DNA of 64,000 nucleotides from Obelidium mucronatum (Eukaryota; Chytridiomycota; Chytridiomycetes; Chytridiales; Chytriomycetaceae), in NCBI GenBank assembly GCA_025765595.1, contig JAIVFH010000075.1:62001-126000 (forward strand), in the 5' to 3' direction. This document shows positions 34,816 to 44,708 of this stretch, one piece after another. How positions within the stretch are numbered: the first letter of the stretch is position 1; each line of letters starts with the position of its first letter. The translations under genes were made by a program, and so were the position numbers. The notes under the pieces are model-generated. The model saw nothing but the letters and a program-made list of their open reading frames with translations, was not told the origin of the DNA and did not search any database.

Positions 34816-35720
34816 ATGTCGGAATTGAAGTCTTACAACCATAATATGTCAATGATGCTGGCGAAATACCTCCCAGCACTTGTCCTTGCCCCTGCCACCG
34901 GGCTTCTGATTTTTGTTGCTGTGACATACCATACTTCGAAGGTAAGGAAATATAGTAGAAGTGGCAAAACGCGGTTTTTACTATCACCACACGCGTGTGC
35001 GGGCGTCCTGTTATTCAAAGCCATGATATCTAACGACATTCTTTCGATAGGGAATGATGAATGCGTCGGGCGCCAATGAATTTAGTCTGGCCGATGTCAA
35101 GACTGGTGTTGCTGCCAAAAAATGGGCAGATGAACAAGCAGTTCGTGTTCAAAAAGTGTGGGATATTGCTGCGTCCATGACACCTGAGGAAGCGGCTCTC
35201 GTTGACAATGAGAAACTGTATTCTTTGTTTCCAGAGACGTATAATTGTGACAAGAACTTTTTTAGAAGGTGTTGTAGGTTTTTTTTTGTTTGTGTGTTCT
35301 GGGTGTAAGTGTTTAAAGTTTCAAAAAATCTCTAGAATTGGAAGCGCTGGTGATGGAGGCAAGTGGAGTTGCGGAGAGTTTTTCAAGCCCCAGGAGGATT
35401 CATGTGTGGCTATTTCGTTGGGCTCGAATGGACAGTTTGACTTTGAGGAGTCAATTCTCGCACACACCGAGAACAAGTGCACTGTAAGATCTACTTTTTT
35501 TTTGCTGTTGATTGATATAGAAGGCATGTACTGATTAAGGAGAAACAGATTTATACGTTTGACTGTACGGGAGTATGGACTCCACCTCACGAAAACATCA
35601 AGTTTTTTCCATGGTGTTTGGGAAAAGATGAGGTTGTTGACAACCGTATTTACAAGTCGTGGGGACGTATTACAAACGATTTGGGGTTGACGAATGTCGA
35701 CTTTTTCAAGATTGATATTG

Positions 35721-35796
<76 letters not shown>

Positions 35797-36126
35797 AAGC
35801 AGTCAACCGTGTTATGTATGTATAACATCCGAATATCTGTTTAGGGCTTTGAATGGGTCGCCATGCCATCTGTTCTGGAAAACTTTCACTTGAAGGTTAT
35901 GCCGAAGCAAATTAGCATTGAAATGCACATGTGGAAACAACCGGATGGAGTGCCAGAGCTTTATCAAAGCCCCAACACTGCCAATGGGCTTGATTTTATT
36001 CACCCAGCAATCAACTTTTTCAGAGCATTTTACAAGGCTGGGTACCATCTTGCGTCTGCCGAATACAACTACCGGAGCGGAGACAGCCACTGTTGCCAAG
36101 AGTTTACGTTTGTGAGAACTGAGTGA
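34816..36126 (+). CDS. METTL24/FkbM-like membrane-anchored methyltransferase, copy 3
   Basis: Start ATG 34816 (MSELKSYNHNMSMMLAKYLP), stop at 36124-36126; five exons with the same intron positions as copies 1 and 2. The anchor helix is YLPALVLAPATGLLIFVAVTY. The conserved core is intact: KVWDIAASMTPEEAAL, ETYNCDKNFFRRIGSAGDGG, AISLGSNGQFDFEESI, YTFDCTGVW, FFKIDIEGFEW, PKQISIEMHMWKQPDG and the Cys pair HCCQEFTFV. It shares its opening residues with copy 1, but its last exon with copy 2, which suggests gene conversion in the array. The final intron carries a (GT)36 microsatellite from its first base. Methyltransferase activity is inferred from motifs only. Confidence 0.82.
35723..35795 (+). repeat. 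(GT)36 microsatellite starting at a 5' splice site
   Basis: Seventy-three bases of uninterrupted GT occupy most of the last intron of methyltransferase copy 3 and begin at its donor dinucleotide. The acceptor follows about 50 bp later (TATCTGTTTAG). Confidence 0.95.
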
Positions 36127-36184
36127 CGATTGTTGTATGATTCTTGTGTATAATAATTTTAATAAATAATAAAAGCCAAAAACG

Positions 36185-37998
36185 ATGGTTTGTGCTGCTT
36201 GAAGAACACCAGACGACGCTAACGGCAGCGCAACAGTACAACGGCATTGGCCTCGCGACGACGCGCGGGTCCGGCACGAATGGCTACGTGCAGCAGAACA
36301 AGGCGACGCTGCGGCCCGCGTTCAAGCACGCATCGAGTGCGAGTGTTGGTTCATCCGCAAGCGCCTTCGAGCGGCGGCCGAACGCGGAGCTGCTCCTCCA
36401 CGAGCAGAAGCGCAGCGTCGAGGTGCAGTGTCTGCTGCTGCGCGACGCGCGCGAGGCCGCCGGCGACAGCGACGCCGCCGTCGACGCCCAGGTTGCGCAG
36501 CTGCGCGCGACACTGCTTGCGTCGCTGCCGAAGCAGCAGCTCGACGTCAACTCGCGCAACTCGCACGTCGTCAGAGACTGGAAGGACAGGCGCAACGAGG
36601 CTGCCGCGACCGCCCTCGGCATCAGGAACCACGTCGAGGGCGAGGCCTTTGACCGCGACCTGCAGGTTTCTTTCTCTCTCTTTGTGCATTCACCCATACT
36701 CTTACTCATACTCTTACTCAACCAGGAACGACGCAAGCAGGAACGCATCCAGGAACGAAACAGGCTGGAGGAAGAACAACGAGAACGCATCAAGCAAAAG
36801 GAACGAGACGCTAAAAAAGGTGCAGCGTCTCTCACTCACTCTCTCACTCTCATTCACTCACTCACTCATGCTATCCATTTTAGCGAAAAAGAAGGCCGAA
36901 GAAGAGGCTAAACGGGCGGAAAAGGCTGCAAAAAAAGCGGCAAAGAAGGCTGCAAAGCAGAAAAAGCATTCATCATCAAAAGATGAAAGTGACAATGAGG
37001 ATGCAGGTTGGACTTATTTTTTTTTTTTTTTTTTTTTTTGGTTGGTTGAGTATGATGATGTTAAACAATTGCTTTGTTTTTTCTAAGCAGAAACTTCAAG
37101 AAAAAGACGTCACTCTCCTTCACCATCTGTTTCCTCTCCTCAAAAGCGAGCTAGAGGTCGCAGTGAATCTCCTGCAAAACTGTCACGTCCAGTTCATGCC
37201 GACGACAATCTTCCTCCAAAAAGACCTCCTCCACCTCCACCTCAGGCATCTGCTTCTTCTAGAAGTGCGCGCAGTCGAAGCAGAAGTGTTGATCGAAACA
37301 GGAATCGGGGTGCTTCAAGTCGATACGATGACCGTAAAGATGACCGTTACCGTGATCGTACCAGAGACCGTTCCTTGAGCCGCAGTCGTAGTCGTAGTCG
37401 AAGCCGCAGCCGTGATGGTCGCCGCCAGGCTGCATCATCAAGAAGACGTGACTCTTTTGATAACCACAAGAGCAATTACGGACGCGGTAGCGGTTCAGGA
37501 GGTATGGATCGATATCGTGGTGGCGATAGAAGTAGCGGTGGAGGATATCGTTACCGAGGCCGCAACAGAAGTGAAAGTCGCAGCCGTAGTCGTAGCCGCA
37601 GTATCGAAAGAAGACGCCAAAGCAGTAGAGAAAGAGGCGAAAGAGATTCACGTGATGATGATGATGATCGTAAAAGTCGTAATCGGAGCCACGAGCGTTC
37701 CGTGTCTCGGGGTCGTCGGTCGCCAGTTTCTCGACGCAGAAGCAATAGTCCTTCTGGTAAAGGTGCAGCAGTAGCTGCTTCGGCGTCGCAATCTTCAAAC
37801 CGTGGTGGTGCTGGTGCATCGCCTCCCAAACGAGCTTCTACTCCGCAATCTTCGGACGATGAAGGGGAAACAAAGAAAGGAAAAGGAGACAGAAAGAGAA
37901 CACCGTCAGTCAGCTCGCGTAGTAGCAGTAGTAGTAGCAGTAGTGGTAGCAGCCGTAGTAGCAGTAGTGGCAGCAGCAGAAGCCGCAGCAGGCGTTGA
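36185..37998 (+). CDS. CWC21: Cwc21/SRRM2-like spliceosomal RS protein with a three-base first coding exon
   Basis: Best model: ATG alone at 36185-36187, a 49-nt intron (36188-36236, GT...CAACAG), then exons 36237-36665, 36726-36819, 36884-37006 and 37091-37998. These add up to 1,557 nt, a continuous 518-codon frame. The protein starts M-YNGIGLATTRGSGTNGYVQ, the diagnostic N-terminus of Cwc21/SRRM2/SRm300. The following cwf21 segment (VVRDWKDRRNEAAATALGI) leads into a Lys/Glu-rich coiled coil and a long Arg/Ser domain (SRSRSRSRSRSRD, PPPPPP, SSGSSRSSSSG). Family members contact Prp8 and Snu114 near the 5' splice site in the active spliceosome. Yeast Cwc21 lacks the RS tail; this form is SRRM2-like. 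Exon 2 is GC-rich. Confidence 0.88.
37017..37038 (+). repeat. T-tract in a CWC21 intron
   Basis: About 22 consecutive T on the sense strand of the last intron of the Cwc21/SRRM2-like gene; the acceptor CTAAGCAG is about 50 bp further on. Confidence 0.85.
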
Positions 37999-38124
37999 TC
38001 TCAGAATAAAAAATTGTATCACGATTATCTTCAAACTTCTTGAATAATAATCCATAATAATAAAACAGAAATATCAAATACACAAATAAAATAAATAACT
38101 ATTTGGTATCTCCAAAAACCAAAG

Positions 38125-40695
38125 ATGAGCAACAACGCTTCAAACCAACTCGAAGTATATTCAATCCTTGACGACATTGAACTCGGAAAGTACAAGAGCG
38201 CGTTGACAAAGGCAACAAAGGCCTTGAAGAAGAACAAGGACTCAGTTCTAGTGAAGGTAAAAAAAAAACGTACCACCGCGCGAAGCACATTACAGAGACC
38301 TCAAAACGAAGAAAAATGCTCCAATTCATTTTTGCTACTAGGCAATGCTTGCATATGCGACGGATCGTACTGGAAATCCTGCTGCAGCTCTTCAAATCTG
38401 CGCTGAACTTATGGCTCTCAAGCCATCAATTGTGGATGACCTTACCCTACAGCTTATTTCGTCTGTGCTCCGCTTCAGTAGAAAATGTAATCTATATCCA
38501 ATGGAATTGAATTCATTCTTGGTTTTCTTGGACAACATGAAAACTAAAACGAAGAGCAAAAAAAAAAAAAAACACCCACGACCAGCCGATGAAATTGCGA
38601 CTCTGTATTCGAATGCATCTCAAGCAATGCCCCAGAATTTGGAATACGCCACACAGTATTTCATGGCCCTTGTTCGCGTGGGGAATTTAAAGATGCAGCA
38701 GTTGACGGCTCTCAAGATGCAGAAACAGTTTAAGGATAACAAGTATTTTTTCTGGGCTGTGGCTGCTATTTACTTGCAGGTACTATTTTTTTTAATTTTT
38801 TTTTTAATTTATTGTTCTTGCGTTTTACGACAAAAAAAGGGTGTTGAAGCCCCGACTGGATCAGCCAATATTTATTTCCCACTCGCTGAGAAAATGCTTG
38901 AAAAAGCGAAAGAAGAGAATCGAATCTCTTCATTTGAAGGTTTGAAACGGCCAATTAATTTACGAGTGTTTTTTTTTTTTTTTTAAAAAAAACGGTTTTC
39001 TCCCTTTTAAAAATATACATATAGAGCTATACCTTTACGTGCTTATTCTTGAAGCCCAAAACAAATACCTAGCATGTGTCAAGCTTCTTTCTTCTGATCT
39101 TGCCGCAAGTCTTTGTAAAGTGGAAGCAGAGCTGCAGCATTTGGTGCTAAAGTATATGCATTTGGCGGGGCAAACGGATTCGGTTCTGGAGCTTTCGAGG
39201 GAGGCGTTGAGAAATTCGTAGTGTGTCGTTCTTTTCTTTTTTTTTTTTGGTTTGCTTTGGTGTGCGTGTGTTGGTGTGGGTTCTAACTCGTTTTTTTTTT
39301 TTTTTTTGAAGGCCAGATGATTGGAGAACTCATCTCTCGTTGGTTGAATCTTTATATTCATTGATTCTGGAAGAATATGAAACTCTGGAATCAGTGAACT
39401 TGGAGGAATCTTCTGATTTGTAAAACTTTATACTCGTCGTTCATTTGTTTATTAACCTAAACGTTTTTTTTTTTTTTTTGTAGTCAACGAACCGCCACAT
39501 TTCTGAAAGAGCTTCAAAAAGACTCGGAGGGAAAAGTGAAGGGTCCTTTCCTTGGAGAAATCGAATTGTTTCACAAATTTGGACTGTTTGGCAGTATGTT
39601 CCACTACGTCATCAAGAAAAAAAGAATTTTGTCCTTATTAACTTACAACAACCGCAGAAATTGAACCATGTCTTGTGTCTTACTTTACCCGCTTTGGATC
39701 CACCATTAGCTTTTTTGAAGATGTAAAGCGTTACTTGAACGCAATTCCGGATGAATCTCGAATTGGATTTGTGGAGGCGCTGGAGTCGAGTCTCCAAAGC
39801 TTGTCTAATTCTGCCAAGGATGCTGTGGGTTTCTTTTTCTTTTTCTTTTCATTTTTTAATTGAGTGTTTTTTGTTTTGTTTGTTTTCTTCAAGGTGTCTT
39901 CTTTTCGAAGCAGAGTCAACTTCCACAAAGTCAAGTTTAGTCTCTCAAATCTCTTGACTGAAGAAGAATCAGATTCTTTTATTCAGATATTGTTGGAAGA
40001 TTATTCGTTTGGTTTGGAATTGGGTAATTAATTAATTAATTCTTTTTTTTTTTTAAATGGAAATTGTGTTTCTGATGGTGTTTTTGTTTTCGCTGCAGGC
40101 AAGGATTTGAAAGCCACCGAAAGGCAATATGGAGATGATTGTTTGGTTCTTGCGGCTCTGTTAATTTTGGAGCGATTTGATCAAAACCGAGGTTTTTTAT
40201 TTTTATTTTTATGGTTTCCCATCTCATCTTACATCCTGCCCCAAAAAAACAAGAGAAAAAATCGCTCTTGTTTCGCGCTATACTTCTGCTAGAGTCAGGA
40301 CTCCAAAAGAGCACATACAATTTCCAAATGAAAATCATGCTGATTCGTTTGTACACTTTTCTGGGTGTTTCACAGCCAGTTGTGACGCATTCTTTATCTT
40401 TGGATGTGAAGCAAGTTTTGCTGGATACGTTAACGTATGCCTTTTTTTTCTGTCCGGGGTTAAACTCACATTTTGGGTCTAGATACATTTACGCGGACGA
40501 TTTTGAGAGAATTTCACCAGTAAATGTGTCTTCAAGGCTTGTCAAGAAGGCATTGGCTATTTATGCGAGCAACGACAAGGAGGTTTGAAACACTTATTTC
40601 AGCTAAAAAAAAGTTTGACTTGTCGTTTACTGAATTTATATTAGACTCCTGAAATGATGATTCAGGCTTATAAATTCGGAACTTATTCCAAGGTA

Positions 40696-40726
<31 letters not shown>

Positions 40727-42056
40727 TGTTTGGTTGAAGGTTCGTAACTATCGAGAAAAAAAAAACAGGTTCCAGAATTCAGAAACTTTCAATTGAGGCT
40801 ATCCAACTCAATTCAACGAGCTATATCGGTTCGCCAAATTGCGTTGACGGAATTTTTATCGCTTTCACGACCCACACAAATCGAAGAGTTGATCAAGTTT
40901 GCAGGGGGGTTGGATTCACAAAAGTTTATAACATCTGGTTTGGTCTTTTTCTTTCTTTTTCTTTGGTTTCTCAATGATTCCAAGCGATTGATGGCTTTTT
41001 TTTTGGTGGGTTATTGCAGTTTCTGATATTGACGCGCTTCGTGACAACCGTGATCGCACGATGGATATTAATTGGAAATCGGGAGGAATGGCTCAAAAGT
41101 CGTTCTTTGAGATACTTGGAGATGCTCAACCGTTCCCTGCTCCAAGGGTAAATTCATTATATAATGTCTTTTTTTTTGTCTTGTGTTTCACCCAGTTCCT
41201 CTTTTTAAAGGCGTCTTGGATTCAAGTTTATGGCGCTGTTTCGATGGCTGTGAAGGCTTGGACGGTTAATGAAGATATTGATGCAAATTCGTTGGAGGTT
41301 TTATTGAGTGTGTCTGAAGAGGTGATTTTTGATTTTGACTGCCGCTTTCTTTCTTCTTTTCTCCATGTCTCTGATGCTCTTATTTGTTTGTAGGCTAATC
41401 TTGCGGCCCATATAGTGGGTCAATTGACGTCTGTCCTGCAAGCAAAGACACTTGGTACGACGGAAGCATCGTACCATTCAAACCCCTTTAGCTTAAAATC
41501 TCATTCAGATACAAGGAAGCTGGACTCTGTCGCTGCGAAATTACAAGAACAAGTGAAAAGAATTAAGACTACTGTCGTCAACGTGGATTCCTTTGATACC
41601 GCCAAACAAGTTCATGAATTATTTGAGGTTTCTGCTCTCTATTGAGGCGATTAATTTTTTAAAGTGTTAAACTGGCTTCATCCGTCCGACAGGCCATTTC
41701 ATTCGCAAGAATTGGGTGCAACATCTTGACAAAACGAAACAAGAACGCGCCGGCGTACCAGAAGAGTCTGCAAAGTGTTGAAGATGATTTCAAAGTGTAT
41801 TTGAGCGATATGTCAAGCGGTCTGGATATTGTGAGCGCGGTCGAGTTCAAGCGAGGATGCTTGGATGGAGGAGAATCTGAAATCCCCAGCGTGGTAAGTT
41901 TATTTCAAGAATCAACTATTTTTTTAAGCTGGGTGTTATAAACATTGCTGATGCTTTTTTTTTCAGGTTCCCGAAGATGTGGTGGAGAATGTATTTAGTG
42001 CAGTGAAGGCGAGTTACAAGGACTTTTTGGGTTCCCTAGTGGACCAGTTATCATAA
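38125..42056 (+). CDS. NAA25: NAA25/Mdm20, auxiliary subunit of the NatB N-terminal acetyltransferase
   Basis: Start ATG 38125 (MSNNASNQLEVYSILDDIE), stop TAA 42054-42056; about fifteen exons split by T-rich introns. The TPR-like N-terminal part matches NAA25: GKYKSALTKATKALKKNKDS joined to AMLAYATDRTGNPAAAL, then ATQYFMALVRVGNLKMQQLT, KDNKYFFWAVAAIYLQ and the AEKMLEKA helix. The middle and C-terminal solenoid follows to LGSLVDQLS-like LVDQLS. NAA25 anchors catalytic NAA20 to ribosomes, which acetylates Met-Asp/Glu/Asn starts; in yeast it is needed for actin cables through tropomyosin acetylation. The intron at about 40693 starts GTATATATAT, with a (TA)12-13 run from the donor. Several exon joins in 39200-41650 were only traced roughly. 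Confidence 0.88.
40694..40718 (+). repeat. (TA)n tract at a 5' splice site in NAA25
   Basis: About twelve TA units directly follow the donor G of an NAA25 intron, then a T-tract. Confidence 0.85.
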
Positions 42057-42137
42057 GGAATGATTCATAGCGAAAAAAAGAAATCGCGCTTTTTTTTTGC
42101 ACCCACTCATCATTTCAAGAAAAAAAAGTCTATTGAA

Positions 42138-44614
42138 ATGTTTTCGTCAGTAGTTCGCAACCGTTTCCAACCTGCACGAGTCGCTACCTCTAGCATTGCG
42201 TCATCGACAATTCGATCTCTTGCCTCTGTGGCTGCCCCTGCTGACAAGCAAAAGCTTATTGTGTTTGACACTACCCTGAGAGATGGAGAACAGGTAAAAT
42301 TGAGACCATGCATTCCCTTTTTCCTCTGCCAAAGAATACTGTATTGGATGCATTCCAAGAGGTTACTTAGGCAATCGAAAGATCATACTGTTGTGGGCTG
42401 CTGGTCGATCACCCCCATTTAATGCTTTGCATTTGCCCTTTCTAACAACCCTTTCCGCCCCTCCCAAAAAAAAAACACAATTTAGTCCCCAGGAGTAACC
42501 TTGACCACTGAGGAAAAGATTGAAATCGCTAAGCAACTGTCTCGTCTTGGAGTTGATGTTTGCGAAGCTGGATTCCCAATTGCCTCCCCAGGAGACTTTG
42601 AAGCCGTTCAGCGGATCGCAAAGGAAGTTGGACCTATTATTGGAAACCGCAAGAGTGGAAAGCCAATGGTGAGTGTGGCCACTTTTGGTTTTATTTTGTT
42701 GTTGGTGGTGGTGCTATTATTCATTTGGGGGTCCTGAAATATTAATACTTTTTTTTGGCAGAGAATTGCTGGTCTTGCTCGCGCCACACAAACCGATATT
42801 GCCCGTTGTTTCGATGCGGTAAAACACGCACCATTGCACCGAATCCACACTTTCCTTGCCACATCCGACATCCACTTGAAGTACAAGCTCAAGATTACTC
42901 GCGCGGAATGTATTACTCGTGCTCGCGCCGCCGTTGCATTTGCAAAGAGCATTGGATGCAATGATATCGAATTTTCCACGGAAGATGCTGGTCGTTCTGA
43001 GCGCGCCTTTTTGTGTGAAGTTTTGGCTGAAGTTATTGCTGGTTTGTGGATTATTTGTTGCAGTTATGTTTTGTGTGATTTTGCATATTCAACTTTTTTT
43101 TTAGCTGGAGCCACTACTCTCAATATCCCTGACACTGTCGGATACAATGTTCCTGAAGAATACGGAGCTATGATCAAATACCTGATCCAACACACCGAAG
43201 GCGCAGAGAAAGTAAGTATTGGATGGAACCCTTGTTTTCTTCAGATGAGGGTCTTTCCTGCCTTTAGAGGTGGAGATTCAAGTGGCGGAAGCGTCTGAAA
43301 TTTATTTTTACAACATAAAATTAATCAAGGGGTTGGTGTTTAGGCAATCTGGTCAACACACTGTCACAATGATCTTGGTCTCGCCACCGCAAACAGTCTG
43401 TCTGGAATTATGAACGGAGCTCGCCAAGTTGAATGTACAATCAACGGAATTGGTGAACGTGCTGGTAACACTTCTTTGGAAGAAGTGATTATGACTCTCC
43501 ACACCCACCCCAAGTACTACCCGGTTTACCACGACTTGGACACTACCCAAATCTACATGTCTTCGCAGCTTGTGACTAAGAAATCTGGAATGGTCATTCA
43601 ACCAAACAAGGCTATTGTTGGTGCCAACGCGTTTGCCCATGAATCTGGTATTCACCAGGACGGAGTTCTGAAACACAAGGAAACGTTAGTTCTTATCGCT
43701 GTGTTGCCATATTTTTTGATCAGTGTGATTAAATTTGCTTGTCTGATAGTTACGAAATCATTCAGCCACAAACCATTGGTCTCCCATCCAACTCCTTGGT
43801 TCTTGGAAAGCTTTCCGGCCGTAACGCATTCCGTCAACGTATCGAACAAATTCTTGGAAGCAGCTCGATGTACGCTGAGAAGCTCGCCTCCAACCCACAA
43901 GCATTTGAGCTCCTGTTTGCAAGCTTCAAGAAGCTTGCCGATGTGAAGAAGGGAGGTTTGAACGAACAGGACCTGTACGCCCTCTTGGACGACCAATTCA
44001 ACATTCAGGCCTCTGGAAAGGAGACTTACCGTCTCAAGAGTGTTCAAGTAGTTAGTGGAAACGGAGTTCAAAGTATGGCTACTGTTTCTTTGACTGATTT
44101 AAGCCGCGCCACTGTCCACGAGGATGGAACTGTTGAAGGTGCTGTTGAGAGAATGGATGCTGCAACTGGAGAGGGAGCTGTTCACTCCATCTTCCGTTCT
44201 ATCAACCGTTTGACTGGAATGCGCAACGTTCTTGCTAGTTACGAAGTGAAGGCGGTGACGGAAGGAAGTGACTCTTTGGGTCGAGTTGTTGTCCGAGTTC
44301 ACGAAAACGGCGGCGATGCTAGCGACGAAGCTGCTCCAAAATACGCTGACAACTTGGAAGGATCTGCATACCAGGACAAAGAGGTTTACCAGGGAACCGG
44401 AACTGACGCTGATGTCCTGATTGCCTCTGCGAAGTAAGGGCGTTTTCTGTGTAGATGTATTATTCTCCGTTTTTAATATGGCATATAATTCAGAGCTTAC
44501 ATTAACGCCATCAACCGTTTAATCTCAACTAAACAAGCACGGGATGCTGCTGCGGAGCAACACCATGGAGAAGTTGTTGATGGAGTGAAGAAAGAAGGAG
44601 CTGCTGCAGTTTGA
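42138..44614 (+). CDS. 2-isopropylmalate synthase, LeuA (HCHNDLG) type, mitochondrial
   Basis: Start ATG 42138, stop TGA 44612-44614; about seven exons. An Arg/Ser-rich presequence ([19 protein letters not shown]) suggests mitochondrial or other organelle import. The HMGL-like barrel follows: [11 protein letters not shown] spliced to [72 protein letters not shown], and the metal-binding [28 protein letters not shown]. The C-terminal LeuA dimer/regulatory domain is complete ([32 protein letters not shown] spliced to [10 protein letters not shown]). The enzyme condenses acetyl-CoA with 2-oxoisovalerate in the first committed step of leucine synthesis. The HCHNDLG signature and EDAGRS context belong to the bacterial/plant type, unlike the PHNDRGT type of yeast Leu4. 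Methylthioalkylmalate synthase and citramalate synthase are less likely alternatives. Confidence 0.9.
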
Positions 44615-44708
44615 AATATCTGATCATGCAATAAACTGTGCAATGTCCTTTCAAAATGAAGACTTATTATCGTCGCAGAACAGTTATATTTCTTTTTGTT
44701 TTTCGCAA

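Noticed and set aside
34207..35795. CRISPR-like or satellite repeat
   Set aside because: The repeats are simple GT microsatellites inside introns with no spacers.
31728..36126. Mobile element or repeat array
   Set aside because: The repeated units are full genes with introns and membrane anchors; no terminal repeats, integrase or transposase was seen.
36247..37086. Arg-rich plus-strand frame of 279 codons
   Set aside because: Out of frame with the CWC21/SRRM2 reading that gives the conserved N-terminus; produced by high GC.
37259..37819. His/Tyr/Cys-rich minus-strand frame
   Set aside because: Complement of the Arg/Ser repeats of the CWC21/SRRM2-like gene.
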